In this document: piece after piece, positions 26,798 to 36,433 of the stretch | Position numbering within the stretch: the stretch's first letter is position 1 | How the letters are laid out: each line of letters opens with the position of its first letter | Assembly: GCA_048013815.1 (NCBI GenBank) | Contig: CM106586.1 | Location: 5,890,001 to 5,954,000 of the forward strand | From: Setoptus koraiensis | Taxonomy: Eukaryota > Arthropoda | DNA: 64,000 nt | Direction: 5' to 3' | Notes under the pieces: model-generated | Databases searched by the model: none | What the model was told of the DNA's origin: nothing | The model's input: only the letters and a program-made list of their open reading frames with translations | Made by a program: the position numbers and the translations under genes

Positions 26798-28478
26798 GGC
26801 ACACACACACACACAGCGAGTGCAAGTGCAGCCGATTGGGGCCAACGAATAAAGCGGCGCAATGATCGATTGTTGTGATTTATTGCGTCGGGCGGCTGAA
26901 CTTTGCACTTGCAGCTCTCACATCTCGCACAGCTGACGAGCGCTTGACTGTTGTCAGATGTTGCGTATGAGTCGTCTGTGCGCGTCAGCCAGTGTTACGT
27001 CACACGGTCAGTCATTCGCAACTTGCGAATCACAAGTCAGTCAGTCGGTCAGTCGAGTAGCGCGAGTGTGTGTGCCGGCTGATGCAACGAGTCGGTTGTG
27101 CTGCAGCGTTGTTGTTGTTGTTGTCGTTGTTGTTGTCGTTGTTGTTGCACATCATCTGACGACCGACAATGCAAAACAAACGACTGCATCATTCGTTTGC
27201 ATTACGTAAGCACAGTGAGTGCACAATTACAAACAGTGCACACGCTGCAGACAGTACAGACAGCATAGACAGTGAGCAGTAACGGTCGCCAATGCGAAAT
27301 GAACGCCAACTTCCTGTCGACTGTGTGGCTGTTGCGCAATCTCGCGTTACTGTAGCGCATCGTTTTGCGCTAGCGATGCAATTGATTTGAATTGCAGTGA
27401 TTTTATTTATTTATTATTCAATTGTTCGCTGGCTGCTGGCAGTAACGAAAGTAACCAAAGTGCACGACTGACAACATTGCACACTCACAATCGCCAATCA
27501 GCAACGTGTGACTCGACTTGCAAGACTCATTTGACTGACCAACCGACTGGTCGCTTGGCCTCGCTCTCTGGTCCGCCGATCCGCCGATGCGCCGAGCGGA
27601 CAAAATGGCTCAAAACGGCTCAAAGTGACCCAATATCGCACAAAATGGCACAAAATGGCACAATATCGAGCAAGATGGCACAATATCGAGCAATGTCGCG
27701 CGATATCGGTCAGTGCCGGTCAGTGTCAGAAGTGAATTAAAACAATGAGCATGACAATAAATTTTGATGGTGCACTAAGCAACAGTAATGCTAATTAATT
27801 CATGTACCGTTCATTAATTCATGTAATTGTGGCGCGACACCGAGCTCGACAATGGATCCATTTGACAGGAAACAGACAAACTCTAGATATTGCTCTCACT
27901 TTCAATGCGCGCCATCGTGTTAATTTAATTAATTGGCTGATTAAAGGTGACGCAATATCTAGCGTATGTTTGTTTTTGACAGATGACAATTGTTATCGCT
28001 TGGCATTATCGGATCATTGGCACCACTATGCAGTTTGATGCGCAAACGCACGCCTGACAATAAGTGAGCCACATAATAAGCAATACGTAATATGCAACAT
28101 GTATTACGCGATAGGTATTACGCAATAGTTATTACGCAATGTATGCAATACGTGCAATCTGTCTTGGCGCCACCCAATCCAGCTACATGCGCGATAATGT
28201 GCGCGACGTATAACGACATAATAACGGCGCCGGCCAGCCAATAAACAACAGCCATTCAAAGTGACAGCCATTCAAAAGTCAAGTGTGTGTGTCGGGTGGG
28301 CGGCCGACGCAACGCCTTGTTAGCCTTCAACGGGCGGCCGGCACTCAACCTTGGCTGCCTACGACACACTGTCCATATCTATTCACGTATTGAGTGTAAT
28401 AATATATTAATAATTGATTATCATCCTATCGTATCAAGGCTCTTGGTGGGCGCGCGCAAACGCGCAACGTGCAACGGC

Positions 28479-28568
28479 CAACGCAATACCAACGGACAAC
28501 GCAATACCAACGGACAACGCAATACCAACGGACAACGCAATACCAACGGACAACGCAATACCATCGGC
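28479..28568. repeat. Minisatellite, 18 bp x 5
   Basis: Five copies of CAACGCAATACCAACGGA, the first four almost identical and the last diverging after CAATACCA. Because 18 is a multiple of three, the array stays open in several frames, which produces spurious repetitive open frames. Confidence 0.9.
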
Positions 28569-29395
28569 CGATTACGTGCCCGTTACAATATTCATACTTG
28601 ATGGTGAACAGTTAATAGTTACGCAATTAATGCATACGTTTGCCCATTCATGTTTGCAAACGCCAGCAAGCCAACACGTTGCCGTGTATGTGTGATTGTC
28701 ATTTTTGGTGTCGTTTAATTATCGCAAATTATTACTCGCACTCATTACAACGAGTACGAGCGCCAACAACGAAACGCGGTGTCGCCGTTGAGTGACGGGC
28801 CGTGATTGAGTTGCTCTCACACAGCGCCCATGCTCACGACAATGCCCACACAACAACACTAACCGTTAGTGACTAACGAGCCAACGCGAGCTAATGCGAC
28901 AAGTGGCCAGCACAAACAGTCAGAAATTCACTGCTGTTTGTCAGTCAATTTGCACGCTCACAGCAGCGAGCGACATTGCAAACATGCCGCTTTGATAATC
29001 AAATTGATCAATGACCAATACAAATCACGACAAACCCACGAGCTGGCCAGCGCGGCCAATCCAACAATGTCAACAAAGTCAATAAGGCCAATAGAGTCAA
29101 CAAAGTCAATGGAGTCAACAAAGTCGATGGAGTCGCTGGAGCGTGACACCGTGATCGCCGGCTACCGTTTAATAAACGGCGTTTATGCGCCCGATAATCG
29201 ATTGTGCGATCCATGTATCGCTACCGGATGAAGTTTAGCCCACAAATGAATGTGTGAATTTATGGGATAAATTGGCGAGTGGCGCAACAAAAGTGGCGCC
29301 ACTTGGCCGGCATCATTAGCATAACGATGCACGCATTGCATAATTTGTCCAGTTGCTGGGCCGGCCAGCGGACAGGTGCGCTGATAGATCAGATA

Positions 29396-29436
29396 CAAAT
29401 AGATCAGATCCGATCTGATCTGATCTGATCTATTTG
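29396..29436. repeat. Inverted repeat, 15-bp arms
   Basis: CAAATAGATCAGATC (29396-29410) pairs with GATCTGATCTATTTG (29422-29436), followed by a short (TTTG)n run. Confidence 0.8.
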
Positions 29437-30008
29437 TTTGTTTGTTTGTTTGTTTGGGATTGGATCGTTGCTGACAAACGAGCAAGAGTGTGTTGCATCA
29501 TACAAACAATGCACAAAACAATTGCTGCTGCTGCTGGTGCAGTGTTAATGCAATAACCTGTCGGTGCCGTTGCGACCGACTGTCGGACAGGTGAAACGAG
29601 CAACGCCGATGGTTGCAGCTTGCAGTGGTCGCACGCCGACCAGTGTCGCTGTCGGGCATGCCGAGTCGGCTGCTGGCCGTTCTCTGCTGGCCGTTCGCTG
29701 CTGACCGCTCGCTGCTCAGCGTTCGCCGTTCGAAAGTGGCCGTTCGAAGCCCGAACTTGGAAGCGATAGAGTTCGGAAACGAGCGGCGCCGATAATTGAG
29801 AGCGCAGCGCTCGCGGCTCCGGCCAATCCTAGCCAGTGCGTGCGTGTGTGTGTGTGTGCAAACAACAGGTGCCGTGCAACGATTGCGAGCGGCGTGTAAT
29901 AGGCGCATCCGAACTCTGGACTGCGGCGGCAACAATTGCGCAATAGCAGTAATTGGCGCAAGCGCGATGGCAAATGATAATAATTAGCGTTGTCGGTCAG
30001 CGGCAACA

Positions 30009-30110
30009 GCGGCAACAACGCCAACAACAACAGCAACGCCAACAACAACAGCAACGCCAACAACAACAGCAACGCCAACAACAACAGCAACGACAACAAC
30101 AACAATGCCA
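30009..30110. repeat. (CAACAACAACAGCAACGC)n 18-bp array in a CAA-rich tract
   Basis: About four copies of an 18-bp CAA/CAG/CGC unit within a longer CAA-rich block. It creates a 262-codon open frame (29953-30741) that I regard as spurious. Confidence 0.8.
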
Positions 30111-31655
30111 ACAACATCGGCAGCGTGCCCATTGCGGCTCCGTGTCTTTGGTGGACTGTGCACAATCTATACAATGCGCAGTCTGCAGCGCAAGCGTTGC
30201 CTGCCGGTCGAGCGGAAAAATGTCTATTTTTCAGCTATTATCCTGCGCATATCACAGGATCGGGTATTACGTAACACCAGAGCCAGTGCGTTTGCGGCAG
30301 CAGCAACAATGGCAACAACAACGCCAACAACAACGCCAACAACAATGTTGCCAAAACTGGCCGCCACCCTGGCCAGTGTGGCCAGTGGCGCCGTTGCCGC
30401 CAGCGCGGACCCTAAACGATGCTGCGATGCGGATGCTGGCGCGCTTCTTCTCTTTCGCAATCATCCCTTCTCGAGATCATCCCTTCTCGAGATCATCCCT
30501 TCTCGAAATCATGCCAGTTCGAGAGTGTGGCGAGCATCTGCGAGCAATGCGTCCACTGTTTGTGAGCAAAGTGGCTCAAGGCTCGATGGCCGCGATTAGC
30601 CGCGCGCCGCGAATGAACGCGAACAAGTTGCACGCACATCTAATTATTTACCTTGATCTGGCCAGCTTCTGCTTCGGTTCGTCTGGATGCAGCTGCCGCT
30701 TCTTTTTCGGGCGATATCTCCGTTGCTTGTTTGCCGAATAATTGTTAGTGGCCGGCGAATGTCGAAGGCTCGCAGTGCCAAGTTCGAGCTGGCCACTGGA
30801 AGTGACCAGGTAAACGGATCAGAGCCGCATCAGCCACTGGCCAGTGTCCATGGCCGTGCCACACAATCCATGGCGGCCGTACAATATACGGCTCATAGTA
30901 TACGGCTCATAGTATACGGCGTATTGTGCGGCGCAGAGCCAGAAGAATGGGAGCAGCAATTGTGAGTGTGTGAGAAAGCGTGATTGACCTCGTGGCGTAA
31001 TGCAACCATTGCATGCCGCATAATCACCCAATCAGCTAGTTATACGGTCTTATGCGGCCTTATATCCGCCTCGACATCGCCGAGTCGGGATGCCGGCCCC
31101 AACGCTGCCGAGTCAACAGCGACAACCGACAGCCACAACCGACAGCGACAAACGCAACAAACGGCGACGGAGCAAACGAAACAATGAAGAACGAAATGTC
31201 TCTCCAGTGCCGTGATTTGCTGTTTTGTGCGCTCGTTGGCCGGCCTGACGTGACGGCCGGCAGTGCAGAAAATCGCCAACACTGGCGATGATGTGTTTGT
31301 GTGTCCCAAATTAATTGTGTTGCAACAATGTAACACAAACAGGATGCCAACGACAACCACAATCGCCGCTATCAACTCGACGGTATCAAGTGGCCTAAAC
31401 GACCGCCAAAACGGTGGCCTAAATAAACAAACACCGGTGGTCCGCTTGCGAATTGTGCGAATATCTCAATGCGCCAACAAATGCAACAAGCAAATCCAAA
31501 CAGCAAATGTCTAAATGGCCCAATGATGCACATGCCGGCGGCAGCATGTCAGCGGCGGCTCCACCTTGCGCCGCAACCAACTCTTACGCAAGCTGACACT
31601 TTGTGAATGCGAAAACTTTTGTAAAATTTCTATTTGTAACACACAAATGGAAATG

Positions 31656-31693
<38 letters not shown>

Positions 31694-31767
31694 CGGGCTT
31701 GCACTTGTATCAATCACGGCCAATCATATAGCACACGTCGGCAACAATGCGCGTATCACATGACATG

Positions 31768-31826
31768 CCTATCATATGGCACCCGTTGCGCCAATGTCAA
31801 TGGCGCCACGGGTGCCATATGATAGG
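31768..31826. repeat. Inverted repeat, 26-bp arms, 7-bp loop
   Basis: The left arm (31768-31793) starts CCTATCATATGGCACCC and the right arm (31801-31826) is its complement with one mismatch. The loop is ATGTCAA. It lies about 290 bp downstream of storkhead exon 1, inside intron 1. Its compact form suggests a recent palindrome or the core of a hairpin element; I see no transposon ends. Confidence 0.85.
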
Positions 31827-32119
31827 GGTCCACTCACAACAGTTGTCCACTGTTACCTGTTGGGCGCTTGTTTGGGTGTCGAGCAAAATGTCGCTGCCAT
31901 GCAACTGACCGACGAGCCCAATTGTGGCGACTAGACACTTGACACCTCACAACAAACTTTTGTTCGTTCCGCAAGCTTGCCGGTCACATTATTCGCGTTC
32001 CGCATTGTTGATTTGTTATTTATGAGATGCCACAATACGATTCACTATTTATGCGATGCTACAATATGACGATTTGTTAATTATATCATACAATGCCAAT
32101 ACAATCTGTCGTTACTTAC

Positions 32120-32579
32120 CGATCGTGTCGATGATGTAGCCCGGGGGCGCTCGCAACAGTCCCAGTGACCAGTGGCGCCTCAAACATTCCAACTGGCTCA
32201 GCTGGCCGGACAATAATAGCCACGTTGGGTACAGATAGCCGGCGAATTTTATGTCGGACAGGGCGCTAGAAACTAAATGATTTGCTTTGTTGATCTCTGT
32301 CAGATCATTGTATAGTTTGAGCGCGGATGATTGTCTCAATTCGTAACTGTTGTCTTGATGCTGTTGTCTAATGGCGCTTGCTGTTGTTGCTGCGTTTGAC
32401 AATTGCGCCAATCGATGCTGATCGTTTGATTCTCTTGATTGTCGATGGCTGCACTGATTGGCGTCGGCCAAATAGTTATCATTTTTTGCACTGTTACTTG
32501 TATTAACTTGCTTGCTGTTCGTGCTGCCGCGATAGTCCACTGGCTTGAAACTTATAGCCAGACACTGATTGAGTATCAT
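32120..32579 (-). CDS. Storkhead-box protein, exon 1 (N-terminal conserved region)
   Basis: First coding exon, 153 codons plus one base. The ATG at 32579 has A at -3 (CAAAATG) and is the only plausible start. The first 75 residues are low in complexity and rich in Ser, Asn and Gln. The rest is well structured: LKLYNDL, then YLYPTWLLLSGQL, then LECLRRHWSLGLLRAPPGYIIDTIG. This is the conserved N-terminal block of storkhead proteins; in human STOX1 the equivalent part reads [23 protein letters not shown] and leads directly to the winged helix. The exon ends ATCG|GTAAGT, a near-consensus donor, phase 1. The phase matches exon 2 at 7392, which carries the winged helix, so the exon is assigned to that gene although it is 24.7 kb away. 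It is divergent from ING3, whose ATG lies 879 bp away. Confidence 0.8.
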
Positions 32580-33457
32580 TTTGGAGCAGTTTTGGGGCTG
32601 GTTTGTCGCGCAAATAACGATAATACCTCATTGGCTGGCTGGCTCACTCACTGATTGACTGGTGCAACAATAAACGCACTCGCAGCGATTACTGGTTGAT
32701 GTAATTAATTGATTTGCTTCAATTGAACAATCGATCAATTGCGTCGATGCGATCAGCAATTGTCGTCGAGGGCGCTACTCACTCACTTGTTGAGCACACA
32801 TCCTGCTTAAAGATTGACAATATCCTCTCACAATTAAAACCAATTGTCCATTTGAATTAGTTGTGGCAGCAATTGATTGTTGACCATAACAACAACTTGT
32901 TGGAATAAACTTGGCAAGACCACAAAATAGAGAGCGTCAGTTGATGCTGTTGTTGTTGTGCGAAGCGCATGCGCGCAGGTAACAACCAGGGAGGAGCTTG
33001 TATGAGCAATGGCAGCATGATGCAACAATAGCGACAGTTATATCATTACACACATTTGTGTGTGCATACTGGCAGGTGCAATCGTGAGTTGGATTGCAAG
33101 CAAAAAAAGAACAAAAATGAAAACATTCGATGGAACAGTGTGCCTTTGGCTGTGTATTTTTTAAACGATGCCAGCGCCTCTGGCGGATAATTTTCAAACC
33201 AGATGCACAAGCATTGGAAATTGCGCACACAGTACTAATAGAAGGAGCAGAAGAGAACATATGATTTGGAAAATAGAAGAATAATCAAAATATTGAAAGA
33301 AAAAGCAATGGAAATGAGAATTTATCATTAAAATAATACTACCAAACATGAACAAGATCATCAATATATTTATGCTAACTAATCAATTGTTTAAAAATTG
33401 TCATTTTTATAGTATATAATATAATTTAATATTAATTTAATTCAAATTTCACATAAG
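32580..33457. promoter_or_regulatory. Divergent promoter region between storkhead and ING3 genes
   Basis: The two start codons are 878 bp apart and point away from each other, so this interval should hold both promoters and 5' UTRs. The ING3 side (about 33260-33457) is clearly more AT-rich than its surroundings and contains a TATA-like word, AGTATATAAT (33411-33420), about 40 bp before the ATG. No core element is obvious on the storkhead side. A minus-strand open frame at 32937-33260 has no domain character and is taken as chance. Confidence 0.4.
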
Positions 33458-34483
33458 ATGATATTTCTAGATGATTATTTTGAGTCCATTGAATATGTAC
33501 CCATTGAGCTCAGACAAGGTTTTACATCCATACGGGAACTGGATTTGCAGGTTCACAATGCCATGGACTCGTTGGGAAAAAATTTTAAGGAATTCTTCGA
33601 TAAGGTACATACACTGACACCACAACAGAAACAAGACCAATACAGTAATTTGTTAGTTAAATGTGATGAAGTTATGACTGCCGCTAGCGACAAGGTACGT
33701 GTCGCAGATAGTCTACATGAACTAATTGAAAAATGTCGACGCCATTTAGACATTGGCCTGGAAAAGTTGCGCGAGGACCTCAAGGACGGCGATAAGGCCG
33801 ACATTATTGAAGAATTGGAGAGGCGATCTAAAGAGGAAGATGATCTTTATCAACAACAACAAGAACAAATGATTGCACAACAGAAACAACTGCAGAAACA
33901 ATTGCAACAGAAACAACAACAGCAATTAGCATTATCGCAAACCTCATCCAGAGCGCAAAATAACACTACAACAACGAAAAATACTACTAGCTATAAAAAT
34001 CTGCTGAAATCGTCACAATCGCTCAGGAAAGCCGATGCCAGACGACAATCGTGCCACCATATTATTACATCGTCAGGTGACAAACATACACTTGTTCGTC
34101 CGTCAATCAATAACAAACAAACCCCATCTAATCAATCTCAACTATTCAATTTAGAAACGGAAGTTACAAATGTTAATAAGCTAGCCATTGGTGACCAGCA
34201 GTTGTTGCGCAACTCGCAAAATACTTCTGTCACAAACTTGGAACAACAACAACAACAGCCATTAGGTCGCCAATCATCTCTGGCGTGCAATCGCGCAACA
34301 GCAGCAAATAATAATAATATAGACAGCGGCCCAGTAACAACGGAACAACAAAACAGCATACAACAGCAGATAACACCACAGTGTACGACCCCAATTGTGG
34401 TTGTTGGAAACAAAACAGGCGTCGATCCAGACCCCAGCAAAGTCTTCAGAGAACAGGTGGAGCCCGCGGTCACACAAGATTGG
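33458..34483 (+). CDS. ING3: ING3-like protein, exon 1: ING domain plus start of Ras-derived insert
   Basis: ING3 is a subunit of the NuA4/TIP60 histone acetyltransferase complex. Residues 1-120 are a full ING N-terminal domain: MIFLDDYFESIEYVPIELR, then IRELDLQVHNAMDSL, and a helix ending ADIIEELERRSKEEDD, close to human ING3 (MLYLEDYLEMIEQLPMDLR, REMDLQVQNAMDQL, EILERRS). The ATG has A at -3. A Gln-rich linker follows (residues 131-158). From about 34018 (residue 187) the sequence is no longer ING but a copy of the neighbouring Ras gene, starting [12 protein letters not shown] and reaching IVVVGNKTGVDPD and VTQDW. The exon ends TGG|GTGAGT, the same donor, in phase 0, as in the Ras gene. If the intron is retained the frame stops at 34687. 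Confidence 0.8.
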
Positions 34484-34762
34484 GTGAGTAGCTCGAACGC
34501 AAACACTCGTTCATTCTTTTGTTTGTCAATCTGCTCCAATTTCGCTCAAGTATATGAAAATCTAATCAAAATACTTTCCGTCTCACATACAAACAGGGTG
34601 TCTCTTTGGTTGATTGCCCAACCAAGGAAGACACAAACATCAATTTGGTCTTTCAGGAGTTGCAGGCTAGGGCACGCCAAAAATTAAGTGATATTGTCAT
34701 TAGCAACAATCAACAACGTAGACAATCTCTGCCAGGCCATGAGGTGCTATCCAATCAACATG
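34018..34762 (+). repeat. Duplicated segment of the Ras-like gene (inverted relative to parent)
   Basis: About 745 bp matching, on the opposite strand, the Ras-like gene at roughly 37291 down to 36541. The shared translation includes [20 protein letters not shown] and [11 protein letters not shown], and the shared DNA includes an intron. By eye identity is about 90%, with a 9-bp insertion in the copy and scattered substitutions, so it is not an assembly duplicate of one sequence. The homology ends at 34762, where a duplicated ING3 acceptor block begins. Confidence 0.9.
34484..34596 (+). other. Ras-derived intron inside the ING3 gene (113 bp)
   Basis: Donor GTGAGT at 34484 and acceptor ACAAACAG ending at 34596, phase 0. 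It is homologous to the last intron of the Ras-like gene (36713-36844 on the minus strand) at both ends, with a diverged middle. Its presence shows that the duplication copied DNA, not a spliced mRNA. Removing it joins the open frames on either side with no shift. Confidence 0.75.
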
Positions 34763-35134
34763 CTTCCTCTAAAGCTTACATGATGAATAGTTCCATGATT
34801 CACGGGCAGACTAATCTGGTGCAAAATTCTCCATCATCGGCCGCCCACCTACATTGTCATGATCCTATTGTTGCTGCAGCATCTCAGGCAATAAATGCTA
34901 CTCAACAAATGCAACATGGACGCCGGACATCTAGCTTAAAGGCCAGTTACGCCGCCGTCAATTCAGGCGGCCTACAAAACATCTCAAGTGGATTGTTGGC
35001 ACCATCCCAACAGCAGTCACACCAACATCATCACAACCTCCAACAACAACAGAAAGATGGTAGCCCTAACACCAATAATCCCCTATCGACATTCAACTAT
35101 CATCCTTACAATCAAGAAACCTTAAATCATCAAG
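34597..35134 (+). CDS. ING3: ING3-like protein, exon 2: end of Ras insert, then SLKASY region
   Basis: Residues 343-522. The first 55 codons are the Ras copy ([21 protein letters not shown] to [15 protein letters not shown]). After a duplicated block (AYMMNSSMIHGQTNL) comes sequence typical of ING3: AAASQAINATQQMQ followed by GRRTSSLKASYAAV, matching human ING3 AAAQAVQATAQM and GRRTSSLKASYEAF. So Ras-derived and ING3-derived residues are fused in one open frame. The exon ends at CAAG|GTAAAA, phase 1; without splicing the frame stops at 35196. The sequence 34773-34776 (AAG|CT) is also a possible acceptor of the same phase as exon 3. The ATG at 34606 is internal, not the start of a separate gene. 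Confidence 0.75.
34762..34819 (+). repeat. 58-bp direct repeat, copy 1 (acceptor plus exon start)
   Basis: Matches 35269-35326 with about six differences in 58 bp. It begins GCTTCCTCTAAAG|CTTACATG and so includes an AG acceptor and the first codons of the following exon. It starts exactly where the Ras homology ends, which suggests it was made in the same rearrangement. Confidence 0.85.
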
Positions 35135-35281
35135 GTAAAACTGACCCCACAAAAGTTTCACCCAGTCTACTAGCTATTCATAATTTGGTCAAGTAGCTTA
35201 ATTTTTTTTTTCTTCATCTCTGAACTTTTTTACTGTATTCAATTTCAATACCATAAAATTCTTCGCCTGCTTCCGTTAAAG
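35135..35281 (+). other. ING3 intron (147 bp)
   Basis: Donor CAAG|GTAAAA, a long T-rich tract (about 35200-35235) and acceptor CGTTAAAG at 35281, phase 1 (G plus CT gives Ala). It restores the frame past the stop at 35196 and attaches the PHD finger. Confidence 0.7.
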
Positions 35282-35326
35282 CTTACATGATGAATAGTTC
35301 TATGATTCATGGACAGACTAATTTGG
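35269..35326 (+). repeat. 58-bp direct repeat, copy 2 (probable source)
   Basis: Covers the 3' end of the ING3 intron and the first 45 bp of the PHD exon. It is probably the original, because it sits at a natural intron/exon boundary with a full pyrimidine tract upstream. Confidence 0.8.
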
Positions 35327-35841
35327 AAAATAATAGAGTCCCACCGTTACACATATCACTCAAAGGACCCCGTGCCATTAAGAAGCTCAAACAGCAACAA
35401 GAAACGTCGCCCAATGGCGGAGTATACACTTTTGAAGATGTCGAAGGCGACTCGTCCTCTCATTCGCAATTATTTAGTTCCGCCCTTGGATCGCCCAGAA
35501 CACCTAAACAGACAACATTCGATGTGAGACAGCCAGTGTCAATGAATATGAATCATCATCTGATGGGAGACAATAATCAACGGATGATGATACACAACCA
35601 TCAAGGCAGCGGTGGAATAATAATGTACGACGGAGTTGGCGGCGGCAGTGGACTAATTCCATCTAATGAGGTATATTGTTATTGCAGAAAAATAGTGTTA
35701 GGTGCTGATATGATAGGTTGCGACAATCCAGATTGTTCAATTGAATGGTTTCATTATGAGTGTGTCGGGATAACAACGCCACCAGAGGGAAAATGGTATT
35801 GCGACGCCTGCAAAGCTGACCTGGCTTGTAGATCTCAATGA
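35282..35841 (+). CDS. ING3: ING3-like protein, exon 3: PHD finger
   Basis: Residues 522-707, ending in TGA at 35839-35841. A polar linker (about 130 residues) leads to a C4HC3 PHD finger at 652-700. Zinc ligands are C654, C656, C668, C673, H679, C682, C695 and C698; GCDNPDC and WFHYECVG are typical of ING proteins. ING PHD fingers bind H3K4me3; cage residues Y653, M665 and W677 are kept. The loop normally read VSYGEM is here IVLGADM, one residue longer and without the Ser, so binding may differ. The usual basic tail after the finger is short (LACRSQ). A possible poly(A) signal ATTAAA lies at 35915-35920. With exons 1 and 2 the gene encodes 707 residues; human ING3 has 418. Confidence 0.85.
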
Positions 35842-36433
35842 GACGAGATGCAAAAACGACGAAGACTACTATCGATTGATTAATTGACTTGCGCGTTGCG
35901 CAAGATATGATTAGATTAAATACTATCAGTTCAGTTATTGAGTTAGCTTATACCACCATCATGACTAAATCTAACGCTGCTTCATATTGGTAGCCTCATT
36001 GAATTATGCCAAAACTGTATTACTATACTCTTGTTAGAGCTAATCAGCTCAGGTGAGACCAAGCGACAAACTGAGAAGAGCGAGCTGATTATACACGTCT
36101 ATCGAACCGTTAGTCATTTGATAAGCGTGTAGGTGTTATATGTACAATTTTAATTTTCTTTACAAACAAATCGACCGACCAATTACTAGTTATTGTAGTC
36201 AGTTGGTCACTCTTTTTTGACAACCATTACATTTGATATATACACTATCGTCTCGTCGTTTCTTTTATTTGACGCAATTTGTTTTTACAGTAACAATATT
36301 GGTAACAATGTCGTCTTGTACTATTGTTGTCGCCCCGGGATTTGCTTTGTCATAACAGACAAAACATTGTGTACTGAAGAGCGATGCAAATTGATATTGG
36401 TGCCTCCATTCAATTAGGTAATTTGACTCCCAT
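35842..36433. other. Convergent interval between ING3 and Ras-like genes
   Basis: These 592 bp separate two convergent stop codons. They hold an ATTAAA signal for ING3 (35915-35920) and an AATAAA signal for the minus-strand Ras gene (36264-36269, read on the minus strand), plus a minus-strand ATTAAA at 36149-36154. No open frame looks like protein. The 3' UTRs are close or may overlap. Confidence 0.5.

Larger units (their letters stand above)
7393..32119 (-). other. Storkhead gene intron 1 (24.7 kb), repeat-rich
   Basis: Donor ATCG|GTAAGT (32119) and acceptor AATTCAG (7393), phase 1. I found no convincing exon or nested gene in it. Open frames in it are short or lie in (TTG)n/(CAA)n tracts. 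It holds interrupted triplet tracts (8609-8686, 13122-13146, 13310-13383, 14151-14175, 14257-14282, 15368-15430, 15889-15931, 21293-21383, 22380-22456, 25391-25483, 27108-27147, 30009-30110, 31656-31692), dinucleotide tracts (GT near 24230, CT near 22462), minisatellites and inverted repeats listed separately, and many CAGGTG/CACCTG and TTGCGCAA words. As the first intron of a large regulatory gene it is a natural place for enhancers, but only one candidate cluster (14786-14841) stood out. Confidence 0.65.

Noticed and set aside
28479-28568. CRISPR-like regular repeats
   Set aside because: The units are directly adjacent with no spacers; it is a minisatellite in a eukaryotic intron.
29953-30741. 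262-codon plus-strand open frame
   Set aside because: It begins in an 18-bp CAA-rich array that cannot stop, and the remainder has no domain and mixed, unbiased composition.
34606-35196. Separate plus-strand gene starting at 34606
   Set aside because: The frame continues exactly from the upstream ING3 frame after removing the 113-bp intron; the ATG falls in the Ras-derived part.
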